Source: Terriglobia bacterium
GTDB taxonomy: Bacteria > Acidobacteriota > Thermoanaerobaculia > Thermoanaerobaculales > Thermoanaerobaculaceae
Assembly (NCBI GenBank): GCA_020073245.1
Contig: JAIQFQ010000023.1
Location: forward strand, 1-54,439
Direction: 5' to 3'
Length of the DNA stretch: 54,439 bases
Shown here: positions 40,898 through 49,535 of the stretch, piece after piece
How the letters are laid out: each line of letters begins with the position of its first letter
Numbering within the stretch: position 1 is the first letter of the stretch
Notes under the pieces: model-generated
Told to the model about the DNA's origin: nothing
Databases searched by the model: none
What the model saw: only the letters and a program-made list of their open reading frames with translations
Program-made: the position numbers and the translations under genes

Positions 40898-42051
40898 TGG
40901 CCAAAGGGCGCATTCTCGTGCTTTTCGGCAACATTCCTCTCTACGGCCAGGAGCGCGAGAACATCGAGGCAATTGCGGCATTGGTCGAGAAGGGGTGGGA
41001 CGCCCTGTTCGTGACCCACCCCGAATGGGGGCATCAGCAGGTGCAACCTGAGCTGGACGCGCGTGGCCTGCGGTGGACCACGGCCACGTTTGCCGACCGT
41101 TTCGACCGCGGCATGGGCGCCCGCGGGTGGCTCCGTCGTCTCGGGCAGATCGCCCGGGGCTCATGGCAGCTTCGGCGGATCCTGCGAGCATACCGGCCGA
41201 CGCACATCCACCTCGGCAACCCACAGTGGTTCATCGCGTTCTTCCCCGTGCTGCTCCTGAAGCGAACACCGATCATCTATCGTGTCGGCGACGTGCCGGC
41301 ACAACACCGGTGGGTACTTCGCGCGCTGTGGCGCCACGTACTGGGCCGGCGCGTGACCAGATTCGTCTGCATCTCCAAGTTCATCACGGGCCGTCTGATG
41401 GCTGCGGCGGATGTAAGGAGCAAGACTGCCGTCATCATCAGCCGGCCGGCAGTTCGCGGCATCATCCGGAGAACCCCACTGCCTGCACCGGTTCCCTCGC
41501 GATTCACCTTCGTCTATACAGGCCAGGTCACCAAGGAAAAAGGCGTCGGCCTGGTCGTCGAGGTTGCGTTACGCCTGTGCGCGGAGCGTGACGACGTGAG
41601 ATTCCTTCTGGCGGGGGACACCTCGTGGAACAACCCGTTTGCCGAGAGATTGATCAGGCACGTGCGCGCGAATCGCGAGGACGACCGGATACTCTTCCTC
41701 GGGTATGTGGACGACATTGACGCGCTGCTCGCTGTCGCGGACGTGCACCTCTGCCCGTCCGTCTGGCAGGAACCTCTCGGCGTGGTGGTGCTGGAGGCGA
41801 AACAGGCGGCGCGTCCGTCTATCGTCTTCCCATCCGGCGGACTTACCGAGATGGTGACCGACGGAGTGGATGGCGTCGTCTGCGCCGACAAGAGCGCAGC
41901 CGCCCTGGAGGCAGCGTGCCGGACCTATCTGGAATGTCCGGCGCTGGCCCGCAAGCACGGCGCCGCCGCGAAGGCATCGCTTGAGAGGCTCGGAGTGAAT
42001 GAGTTTGCCGAGCGCTGGGAAGAGGTCTACGCGCGTGCCGCTCGCAGCTAA
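40897..42051 (+). CDS. Glycosyltransferase, GT4 family
   Basis: A 384-residue GT-B enzyme. ILVLFGNIPLYGQERENIEAIAAL is the N-terminal part. FVYTGQVTKEKGVGLVVEVAL opens the donor domain, and VWQEPLGVVVLEAKQAARPSIVF carries EX7E. TAATG overlap with the preceding gene shows translational coupling. The 3' end overlaps the polymerase gene. Confidence 0.87.
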   Translation: MAKGRILVLFGNIPLYGQERENIEAIAALVEKGWDALFVTHPEWGHQQVQPELDARGLRWTTATFADRFDRGMGARGWLRRLGQIARGSWQLRRILRAYRPTHIHLGNPQWFIAFFPVLLLKRTPIIYRVGDVPAQHRWVLRALWRHVLGRRVTRFVCISKFITGRLMAAADVRSKTAVIISRPAVRGIIRRTPLPAPVPSRFTFVYTGQVTKEKGVGLVVEVALRLCAERDDVRFLLAGDTSWNNPFAERLIRHVRANREDDRILFLGYVDDIDALLAVADVHLCPSVWQEPLGVVVLEAKQAARPSIVFPSGGLTEMVTDGVDGVVCADKSAAALEAACRTYLECPALARKHGAAAKASLERLGVNEFAERWEEVYARAARS

Positions 42052-43504
42052 GGGGCGACGGCGCGTCCGCACCGCCATCCGGTGGCTGCTTCCGGTGGCC
42101 GCTGTGGCCGTGTTTGGCCTCTGGACCGCCAACCCGTTCCTGACGTTGGCCTGCTTCGGGGTTCTGGCAGCGCTCATCCTGCTCACGTGGCGCCCGGGCG
42201 AGCCCCCCGTCCTCGCGTTCGCCGTCAGCTACCAATGGCTCCAGGTGTCCACAAAGGTTTTTCATGCCGACGTCCTGGGAGTGCCTGTGGCCACGATGTT
42301 CCCGAATGCCGCGGACGAGGAAGCGTTATGGCTGAGCCTCGCCGGGCTGCTTGCGCTCAGTGTCGGGATGCGGGTCGGCATGGCCCGCCTCCGAGCCGGG
42401 CCGCCAGGTCAGGCCAGAGCCGAGATCCTGCACTTCCCAATCGCGCGATTGTTCCAGGCCTACTTTGGCCTCTCCATCCTGGCGCTGGCCGGGCAGGGGT
42501 TCGCATTCGCCGCGGGCGGGTTCGCGCAGTCACTGCTCGCGGGCCTCACCCTGAAGTGGTTCGCGTTCTTCTTGTTCTCCTACGCCGTGCTGGTCAAGAA
42601 GCGTGGATACCGGTGGCTGGCGCTGGCGATCGGCCTCGAGTTGGTTGTCGGGTTCACCGGGTATTTCTCGGGGTTCAAAGACGTGTTCTTCGTCCTCGCG
42701 ATCGTCTACCTGACGGCGGAGGCCCGCTTCACGGCCCGTAACCTGGCTCGCGTGGCCAGCCTGGTCGTGTTGCTGGTCGTCCTCGGTGTGGTCTGGATGG
42801 CGGTGAAGATGCCGTACCGCAAGGTGATCAGCGGAGGAGAGAGCGCTCAGGTGGTCCGCCTGGATTTCGGAGAGCGCTCCAAGGTCATGCTCCACATGCT
42901 GCTGGATCTCGACCTGGGGCGCCTCGCGGATGGCATGGAGGGCCTGGCTGAGCGGATGGCGTACGTGGACTACTTCGGCCAGGTGGTGTTCATGGTTCCG
43001 CGCGTGATCCCCTTTGCGGATGGCGAGCTCTGGGCTGACGCCGTGCGGCACGTGCTCACGCCGAGGTTGCTGTTCCCGGACAAGCCGATCCTCCTCTCGG
43101 ACTCCGAGTTGACGATGAGGTATACCGCTTCGTGGCTGGGCGCCGAAGAGGAGGGGACGTCGGTCAGCATGGGGTACTTCGCCGAAAGCTACATTGACTT
43201 CGGCCGGGGTGGAATGATGGTCGTGATCGGCGCCGTGGGCCTCGCCTGGGGTCTGATGTACCGGTACTTTCTGCTCCGCAAGGTCCCGCGTGTCTACGCT
43301 TTCGCCGCCGCCGTCACCGTTCTCATCAACACGAACCAGTTCGAGATGCACAACGTGAAGCTCGTCGGCGGGTTGCTCATGTCGTTTCTCGTGACGGACG
43401 CCTTCATGCGGTGGATCCTTCCCTTTGCCGATAGCTGGGTGCGGCGCCCGTCAGCAGCCCGGCCTGTCGGAAGCCCCGGCTCGGTTTCGCCCTGGACGCG
43501 ATGA
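42035..43504 (+). CDS. wzy: Wzy-type polysaccharide polymerase
   Basis: About 489 residues with roughly eleven transmembrane helices and a large periplasmic loop in the second half (about residues 275-380), the usual form of O-antigen/exopolysaccharide polymerases. Sequence motifs in Wzy are weak, so the call rests on topology and on its position between glycosyltransferases in a locus with wzx. GTG at 42035, seven bases after AGAGG, is preferred; ATG at 41999 is the alternative. The stop overlaps the next ATG. It would join undecaprenyl-linked repeat units in the periplasm. Confidence 0.7.
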   Translation: MPLAAKGRRRVRTAIRWLLPVAAVAVFGLWTANPFLTLACFGVLAALILLTWRPGEPPVLAFAVSYQWLQVSTKVFHADVLGVPVATMFPNAADEEALWLSLAGLLALSVGMRVGMARLRAGPPGQARAEILHFPIARLFQAYFGLSILALAGQGFAFAAGGFAQSLLAGLTLKWFAFFLFSYAVLVKKRGYRWLALAIGLELVVGFTGYFSGFKDVFFVLAIVYLTAEARFTARNLARVASLVVLLVVLGVVWMAVKMPYRKVISGGESAQVVRLDFGERSKVMLHMLLDLDLGRLADGMEGLAERMAYVDYFGQVVFMVPRVIPFADGELWADAVRHVLTPRLLFPDKPILLSDSELTMRYTASWLGAEEEGTSVSMGYFAESYIDFGRGGMMVVIGAVGLAWGLMYRYFLLRKVPRVYAFAAAVTVLINTNQFEMHNVKLVGGLLMSFLVTDAFMRWILPFADSWVRRPSAARPVGSPGSVSPWTR

Positions 43505-44673
43505 AGGTCGTCCACACGGTCGCTGGCCTTTGGGAGCACACGGGAGGTCCCGCCGAGAGCGTGCCGGCCCTGTGTCGTGGCCTTGCGGAGGCCGGGCACC
43601 GCGTCACGCTCATCACGGGGCAGGGCGAGCTGGTTTCCGCGGTCCACGCCCTGGAACCGGCGGTGACGGTTCGGTTGGTACGGCTCGGCCCGTACCGCCT
43701 CGCCAACTACAGCCGAGAATCCGTCGGAGCGGTGGAGCAGGAGTCCCGCAGTGCCGAATTGATCCACACCCATGGCCTCTGGCTCCACCCCAACTGGGTG
43801 AGCGCCCGGGTGGCGCGCCGCAGAGGGCTGCCGCTAGTCGTGAGTCCGCGGGGGATGCTCGCTGAATGGGCGCTTGACCGCCGAAGACTTTTCAAGCGGG
43901 TTCTGTGGCACCTCGTGGATGGTCCGGCGTGTCGCGGCGCAGCAATTGTCCATTGCACCAGCCAGGGCGAAGCAACGGAGGTGCGGCGTGCCGGGTGTCG
44001 CGGCCCTCTTGCCGTGATACCGAATGGTGTGGACACGATGTCCTTCAGTCCGGCGGTGAAGGCGACGGGGTCCCCCCGCGAGGTCGGCCATGAGGTCTTG
44101 TTCATGTCAAGGATCCACCCGAAGAAAGCCCTCGACCTCCTGCTCGAGGCATGGGCCGGAGTCCGCGCCAGCCAGCCAGCGGCCCGCCTCGCTCTGGCGG
44201 GACCCGGGGAGCCGCACAACGTGGCCTGGCTGCGGGAGATGCTCGATGGCTCGCTGGGCAGGGGGGTGAGGTATCTCGGTGTGGTTGCCGGGGAGGAGAG
44301 GCTGAGGCTGCTTCGCTCGGCGGCCGTTGTCGTCCTGCCGAGTCGGAGCGAGAACTACGGGATGGTCGTCGCCGAGGCGCTCGCCTGTGGGACGCCGGTG
44401 ATCACGACGACCGGCACGCCGTGGCACGCGCTGCCCGCCGAGCGCTGCGGCTGGGTGGTCGAGCCCGAGGTTGCGGCGTTGGCCGGGGCCCTGGACGCAG
44501 CGCTCCGCTGCAGCGGCGACGAGCTGGCAGCCATGGGTGCACGCGGCCGGGCCTTCGTTGTGCGAGAGCATTCGCTCGGTGCCGCCGTAGGGCGAATGGT
44601 CGCCGCGTACGAATGGGTCCTGGGCCGCGGTCCGAAACCGGCGTTCGTGCAGACCTGCAGCACGCAAGAATAG
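43501..44673 (+). CDS. Glycosyltransferase, GT4 family
   Basis: A 390-residue GT-B protein. VVHTVAGLWEHTGGPAESVPALCRGLAEAGH is the N-terminal glycine loop, with HTHGLWLHPNW after it. VIPNGVDTMSF is the hinge. FMSRIHPKKALDLLLEAW opens the donor domain, and SRSENYGMVVAEALACGTPVITT has EX7E. It is coupled to wzy by ATGA. This arrangement is typical of GT4 enzymes that add an inner residue of a repeat unit; the sugar is not known. Confidence 0.9.
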   Translation: MKVVHTVAGLWEHTGGPAESVPALCRGLAEAGHRVTLITGQGELVSAVHALEPAVTVRLVRLGPYRLANYSRESVGAVEQESRSAELIHTHGLWLHPNWVSARVARRRGLPLVVSPRGMLAEWALDRRRLFKRVLWHLVDGPACRGAAIVHCTSQGEATEVRRAGCRGPLAVIPNGVDTMSFSPAVKATGSPREVGHEVLFMSRIHPKKALDLLLEAWAGVRASQPAARLALAGPGEPHNVAWLREMLDGSLGRGVRYLGVVAGEERLRLLRSAAVVVLPSRSENYGMVVAEALACGTPVITTTGTPWHALPAERCGWVVEPEVAALAGALDAALRCSGDELAAMGARGRAFVVREHSLGAAVGRMVAAYEWVLGRGPKPAFVQTCSTQE

Positions 44674-44674
44674 T

Positions 44675-45493
44675 GTGGATCGCACGATGAGATTCACGGA
44701 CCAGATCACGCCGTTGATCCTCACCTTCGACGAAGCCCCGAACATACGGCGCACTCTCGATGCGCTCTCGTGGGCGCGGGAGTTGGTCGTGGTGGACAGC
44801 GGCAGCACCGACGGTACGACCGAGATCCTGGAAGCTCAGCGGAACGTCCGGCTCTTCTATCGCTCCTTCGACTCGTTTGCTAAACAGTGCGAGTTCGGCC
44901 TGCGCGAGACCGAGATCGCGAGCGACTGGGTGCTGTACCTGGACGCGGATCACGTTGTTACAGAGGCCCTGGCCGCGGAGCTCTCGGCGCTGGACCCACC
45001 CTCGGAGGTGAGCGGGTACGAGGCCTCGTTCACCTACTGCGTCCAAGGCCGGCCTCTGCGCGGTTCGCTCTACCCCCCGCGGACAGTTCTGTTCCGGCGC
45101 CACGCCGGCCATTTCCTCGACGTAGGGCACGGGCATCGTGTCGAGGTGGAGGGGCGGGTGACGAGGCTCTCCGGAAGGATCCTCCACGATGACCGCAAGC
45201 CGCGGGCACGCTGGCTTGTTGCTCAGGCGAGCTACGCCGAGATCGAGGCCAAGCAGATCGCGGCGTCCGGCTGGCGCGACTTGAACTGGCCGGACCGCAT
45301 CCGAAGACTCATCGTTCCGGCTCCGCCGATCGCGCTTCTTTGGTGCCTTGTGCTGAAGGGTGGTCTATTCGATGGGTGGGCGGGGTGGCACTACGCGCTG
45401 GAGCGGGCAATCGCGGAGGCCATCCTGTCCCTGCGCTTGTTGGAGCAAGAATTGGAGCGTTGTGGTCGGGTCAAACATCGAGGCAGGGAATGA
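44675..45493 (+). CDS. Glycosyltransferase, GT2 family (WaaE/KdtX-like)
   Basis: A 272-residue GT-A protein. PLILTFDEAPNIRRTLDAL and VVVDSGSTDGTTEI are the nucleotide-binding segments, and WVLYLDADHVVTEAL holds the DxD. LFRRHAGHFLDVGHGHRV and the Arg/Lys-rich middle recall the LPS core glucosyltransferase WaaE group. A C-terminal amphipathic or membrane segment (LIVPAPPIALLWCLVLKGG) is present. GTG at 44675 and ATG at 44687 are both possible. The stop overlaps the carbamoyltransferase ATG. Confidence 0.85.
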   Translation: MDRTMRFTDQITPLILTFDEAPNIRRTLDALSWARELVVVDSGSTDGTTEILEAQRNVRLFYRSFDSFAKQCEFGLRETEIASDWVLYLDADHVVTEALAAELSALDPPSEVSGYEASFTYCVQGRPLRGSLYPPRTVLFRRHAGHFLDVGHGHRVEVEGRVTRLSGRILHDDRKPRARWLVAQASYAEIEAKQIAASGWRDLNWPDRIRRLIVPAPPIALLWCLVLKGGLFDGWAGWHYALERAIAEAILSLRLLEQELERCGRVKHRGRE

Positions 45494-47256
45494 CTCCGGT
45501 ACTCGGAATTAACGCGTTCCACGGCGATGCGGCGGCAGCTGTGCTCGATGACGGACTCCTGGTCGCGGGCGTGGAGGAGGAGCGTTTCACCCGCATCAAG
45601 CACTGGGCCGGCTTTCCGGAGGGGGCCATCCGCCAGTGTCTGACGGAGGTCGGAAGCGGTTCGCTCGACAGCGTCCGCGCAGTCGGCGTGTCTCGCCTGC
45701 CCAGAGCGTACCTGGCCCGCAAGGCGGCTCTCGCGCTCTCGCACCCGCGCAGCCTCGGGCGCGCGCTCGGCCGTGTGCGCAACCTCGCGCAGGTCGCTTC
45801 GCTGGAGCAGCGGCTCGCTCGCTCCTTCGGCAGCGACAGTACGAGGCTTCGGGTCGTGCCCGTGGAGCACCACCTCGCGCATGTCGCGTCGGCGTTCTTC
45901 TGTTCGCCTTTCAGCGACGCGGCGTGCCTCACCGTGGACGGCTTTGGGGATTTTGTCTCGACGATGATGGCCGTCGGGCGCGGGAACAAGATCGAGGTGC
46001 TCGACCGCGTTCACTTCCCGTACTCGCTCGGCTTGTTCTACACCGCGATAACGCAGTACCTAGGGTTCCCGAGGTACGGCGACGAGTACAAGGTGATGGG
46101 TCTCGCGGCGTACGGCGAGCCGCGCTTCGTCGAGCGGCTCCGCGCGCTGGTGCCGGGGCGTCGAGACGGCACCTTCGCGTTGGACCTGCGGTACTTCCGG
46201 CACCTGAGCGAGGGCGTGGACATGACGTGGGACGACGGAGAGCCCGTGCTCGGCGACGTGTTCACGCCTGCTCTCGAGGAACTCCTCGGTCCGCGCCGCC
46301 GCCCGACGGACGAGATCGAGCAGCGGCACAAGGACCTCGCGGCTTCCTTGCAGGCGGTGTACGAGGAGCGCTTCGTCGCGCTGGTCAGGGAGGTCGTGCG
46401 GCGCACCCGGATGAAGAAGCTCGCCCTGGCCGGCGGTTGCGCGATGAACTCGCTGGCCAACGGACGGCTTCTCGAGCAGGTGGACCTCGACGACATCTTC
46501 ATTCAGGCGGCGGCGGGCGATGCGGGGACAGCCCTGGGAGCCGCCCTGTACGTACAGCACGTCGCGCTGGGCGCGCCGCGCTCTTTCGTCATGGAACACG
46601 CCTACTGGGGGCCGAAGTACGACGAAGCGGCGATCCGGCGCGCGGTTGCGGACGGCGTCCAGGGATCGTACGGTCTCGACGGTGTCCACGGCGACGTCAT
46701 CGTCGAGACCGTGGAGGACGAGGGAAGGCTGGTTTCGGAGACGGCCCGCTCAATCGCCGCCGGCGAAGTGGTCGGGTGGTACCAGGGACGGTCGGAGTGG
46801 GGCCCGCGCGCGCTCGGAAACCGCTCGATCCTTGCCGATCCCCGGCGTCCCGACATGCGCGACATCCTCAACCTGAAGATCAAGCGGCGCGAGGCGTTCC
46901 GCCCGTTCGCGCCCTCGATCCTCGAGGAGCGCACCGGGGACTGGTTCACGCTCTCGTACCCGGACCCGTTCATGATCAAGGTGTATCCCATCCGGCCGGA
47001 GAAGCGCGGTCAGATTCCCGCGGTGACCCATGCGGACGGAACGGGGCGACTGCAAACCGTGTCTCAGAGCACGAACCCGCTCTACCACCGATTGATCTCG
47101 CAGTTCGAACGCATGACCGGGGTGCCGCTCGTGCTCAACACCTCGTTCAACGAGAACGAGCCGATCGTCAACACGCCGGCCGAGGCGCTCGACTGCTTCC
47201 TGCGCACCAAGATGGATCGCATCGTCATGGGGTCGACTGTGATCAGCCGCCGTTGA
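45490..47256 (+). CDS. Carbamoyltransferase, NodU/CmcH family
   Basis: A 588-residue enzyme that would transfer carbamoyl from carbamoyl phosphate, through carbamoyl adenylate, to a sugar hydroxyl. LGINAFHGDAAAAVLDDG and VEEERFTRIKHWAGFP are the N-terminal ASKHA-fold signatures. EHHLAHVASAFFCSPF contains the metal-binding His residues. LAGGCAMNSLANG and the YrdC-like-side motif EWGPRALGNRSILADPR are conserved in NodU and TobZ. LNTSFNENEPIVNTPAEA ends the domain. It overlaps the preceding gene. It would decorate the polysaccharide with carbamoyl groups. Confidence 0.93.
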   Translation: MTPVLGINAFHGDAAAAVLDDGLLVAGVEEERFTRIKHWAGFPEGAIRQCLTEVGSGSLDSVRAVGVSRLPRAYLARKAALALSHPRSLGRALGRVRNLAQVASLEQRLARSFGSDSTRLRVVPVEHHLAHVASAFFCSPFSDAACLTVDGFGDFVSTMMAVGRGNKIEVLDRVHFPYSLGLFYTAITQYLGFPRYGDEYKVMGLAAYGEPRFVERLRALVPGRRDGTFALDLRYFRHLSEGVDMTWDDGEPVLGDVFTPALEELLGPRRRPTDEIEQRHKDLAASLQAVYEERFVALVREVVRRTRMKKLALAGGCAMNSLANGRLLEQVDLDDIFIQAAAGDAGTALGAALYVQHVALGAPRSFVMEHAYWGPKYDEAAIRRAVADGVQGSYGLDGVHGDVIVETVEDEGRLVSETARSIAAGEVVGWYQGRSEWGPRALGNRSILADPRRPDMRDILNLKIKRREAFRPFAPSILEERTGDWFTLSYPDPFMIKVYPIRPEKRGQIPAVTHADGTGRLQTVSQSTNPLYHRLISQFERMTGVPLVLNTSFNENEPIVNTPAEALDCFLRTKMDRIVMGSTVISRR

Positions 47257-47348
47257 GGGCTCTGATGCGCGCTGGTTCTCGTGATTGAAGAAACTCCCGG
47301 CTTGACGTGGCTGACACGGCCTAGCTGCCGGCGGAGCTGACGGAGGAA

Positions 47349-48104
47349 ATGGCCTGGTTTGACTGGGCGAGTTTGAGCACCGCGTCGTCCACGGGACGTC
47401 TTTTGCGCAGCGCGCTCAAACTGCTGCCGAAGTCGGCGGTGGTGCCGATCGTGCGAGGCCGAGGGTGTGGCCTCTGGTGGGTGGTGGGTGCCAGCACACA
47501 CGGTTGTTGGCTGGGGACTTACGAAGAGGATCTGCAGGTCGCTCTTGCTGGCTCGGGACGCCCTGGGTCGGTCATTTGGGATGTCGGCGCCCACGTCGGG
47601 TTCGTCACGCTCGTTGCTGCTCGTATCGTTGGGAAGGGTGGGCGCGTCGTCGCCTTCGAGCCGTTGCCGAGGAACGTCGAGTTTCTCAACCGTCATATTC
47701 GTCTCAACCATCTCGAGAGTCGGATCCAGGTGATTCCGGCGGCTGTCGGGGATTTCGAGGGCGCCGGCGAATTCTTCGAGGCCGCGAACCCGGGCATGGG
47801 TCGCCTGGAACCAGGGGGGACTCTTTCCGTCCGGGTGGTCACGCTCGACGGTGTCCTGGAGCGCGGAGCGCCTGCGCCTTCTGTGGTCAAGGTTGACGTC
47901 GAGAACTCGGAGCTGGCGGTCTTGAGAGGGAGCGAGGCGCTCGTGCGGAAGGCGCGACCCGTATTCTTCTTGTCGGTCCACACCGATGGGCTCCGCGCCG
48001 GATGCCTCACGTGGTTCCGCGAACACGACTACGAGGCGCGTCCGCTCGAGGGCCGACGGGGGCCGGTCCTCGACGTGCTGCGAGCAGCTCCGATGGAGCG
48101 ATAG
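47349..48104 (+). CDS. FkbM-family methyltransferase
   Basis: A 251-residue SAM methyltransferase. Motif I is VIWDVGAHVGFVTLVAA (about residues 75-91), then VVAFEPLPRN. The FkbM signature is changed: VVKVDVENSELAVLRGS has Asn-Ser where most members have Gly-Tyr/Phe. GGAGG-like sequence precedes the ATG. Base composition is lower in GC than the average here. It is the third FkbM gene in the locus. The next 217 bp (48105-48321) hold no gene I can support. Confidence 0.83.
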   Translation: MAWFDWASLSTASSTGRLLRSALKLLPKSAVVPIVRGRGCGLWWVVGASTHGCWLGTYEEDLQVALAGSGRPGSVIWDVGAHVGFVTLVAARIVGKGGRVVAFEPLPRNVEFLNRHIRLNHLESRIQVIPAAVGDFEGAGEFFEAANPGMGRLEPGGTLSVRVVTLDGVLERGAPAPSVVKVDVENSELAVLRGSEALVRKARPVFFLSVHTDGLRAGCLTWFREHDYEARPLEGRRGPVLDVLRAAPMER

Positions 48105-48321
48105 AGGACCCGGATCAATCGCGTCAACCAAGGTCTCGGGCTCATCGTTTCCGTCGCCGTGGGGCTGCCGGAGGAGCACATGGGTGCGGGTGAGGCGGAG
48201 GCGACGGCGCTCGCGGGCCGCGGGGGTTTGCATCTACCGGGGAGCGCGGGGAGGCTGTCCCGGCGGAAGGATTGGCGTTCTGCCCCACTCCGCCGGGTGC
48301 AGTGCGTGAGTAGAGCGGGCG

Positions 48322-49245
48322 TCAGCAGCGCAGATATCGTTCCTGCAACCGGCAAAGATAAACGGCCGCGCTGACGTCCAGGGATTCGCGCGGCATCGCT
48401 TGAAAGCGCGGAGGCAGCCGCGTCAGGTCGAAATCTCCGACCTCGAAACGCTCGATGCTCGCCAGCTCGACGTGGAACCCCGCGTGCTCGAACGCGGCGC
48501 GAAATTCATGATCCCGCCTGCGGTTAGGCGTGCCGCGCTGCGACCCCATCAAACGCCAGAGCCATTCCGGGAAACGCAGAAACGTCAGCGTGTCCGGATA
48601 GTAGAACCAGCAGTCATGCGGCCCGAAATCCACGCGATGCACGGCCACGCCTTCCGGGGCGAGCAACTGCGCGCTCATGTGCGCGAAAGCGTCGATGTCC
48701 GTCACGTGTTCGCCGACCTGGTACGAGCAGACCACGTCGAAGCGCCCGTCGGCGTGGACGCGCTCAATCGGTCCGGCGATCAGCTTGGCCCTGTCCGGGT
48801 AAGCCTCCGGGAAGTCTTCCGCGCGCAAGTATTCCGGCCAAGGCAACATGGGAAAGCATCTGGGCCATGCGGCGGCTATGCCTCGGTACCATGCCTTGGC
48901 GGTGGCGCCTGTATGATCCCCGGGAAAGCGGTCGATCGCCGTATACGAAGCCGCGCCCGCAGCCAGCAGTGCGAGGCCAGAAGTCAGGTAATCGCCCGGC
49001 CCAATCTCGACGATGTGCAGGCCCTTGACTCCGCCCAGGAGGTCGGTCAGGTTGCGTGTGGCTTGCCAGGCGTAGCGTTCCAGCGCGGCATCTGCGCCTG
49101 TGAAAGAGGCTCCCGCGCGCGCACTGCGCAACCGCCAGGCGCGTACGGGCGGCAAAGCCATGGCCAGATTCTTGGCTACCTCTCTGGTCGCGTCCAGCCA
49201 GATGTTCCTAGGCCAGTTCTCGCTCAGGCTCGTGGCATCGCTCAT
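48322..49245 (-). CDS. Class I SAM-dependent methyltransferase
   Basis: A 307-residue protein. HIVEIGPGDYLTSGLALLAAGA (about residues 76-97) is the SAM-binding motif, and YTAIDRFPGDHTG is strand 2 with its acidic residue. FDVVCSYQVGEHVTDIDAFAHMSAQLLAPEGVAVHRVDFG is the Methyltransf_11-type segment. It is the only minus-strand gene in the 36-kb polysaccharide locus, suggesting later insertion. ATG at 49245 is preferred to TTG at 49248; no ribosome binding site is obvious. The substrate is not known. Confidence 0.82.
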   Translation of the reverse strand: MSDATSLSENWPRNIWLDATREVAKNLAMALPPVRAWRLRSARAGASFTGADAALERYAWQATRNLTDLLGGVKGLHIVEIGPGDYLTSGLALLAAGAASYTAIDRFPGDHTGATAKAWYRGIAAAWPRCFPMLPWPEYLRAEDFPEAYPDRAKLIAGPIERVHADGRFDVVCSYQVGEHVTDIDAFAHMSAQLLAPEGVAVHRVDFGPHDCWFYYPDTLTFLRFPEWLWRLMGSQRGTPNRRRDHEFRAAFEHAGFHVELASIERFEVGDFDLTRLPPRFQAMPRESLDVSAAVYLCRLQERYLRC

Positions 49246-49535
49246 CAAAAGAGAGGAGATCCCTGTCTTTCGCCGAGCCTGAGTGTAGGGCTGCTCGGGA
49301 TGGTGTCAAGGCGGCGACAGGACATGTTCACGGGTCGGGACGCGGCGGAGTCGCCTTGTCCGAATGGAGAGCGCAGCGTTCGGGCACCGGCAGGGCGCTG
49401 AGCCCGAGGGTCGTCGTGCGGGCTCTGGAGCTCTCGGGGAAGGCGATCACCTGGGCGCTGTTGTTGGGGTGGATGGGCGAGTCGTCAGGTGGTAGGTGGC
49501 CGGGTGGTGAGCCGGCCTCTGAGAGGAAGACCGAG

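Noticed and set aside
49356..49535. Upstream extension of the GDP-mannose-epimerase-like gene to an ATG at 49356
   Set aside because: The extra 60 residues have no similarity to SDR enzymes. The ATG at 49536 has a ribosome site and starts seven residues before the cofactor motif.
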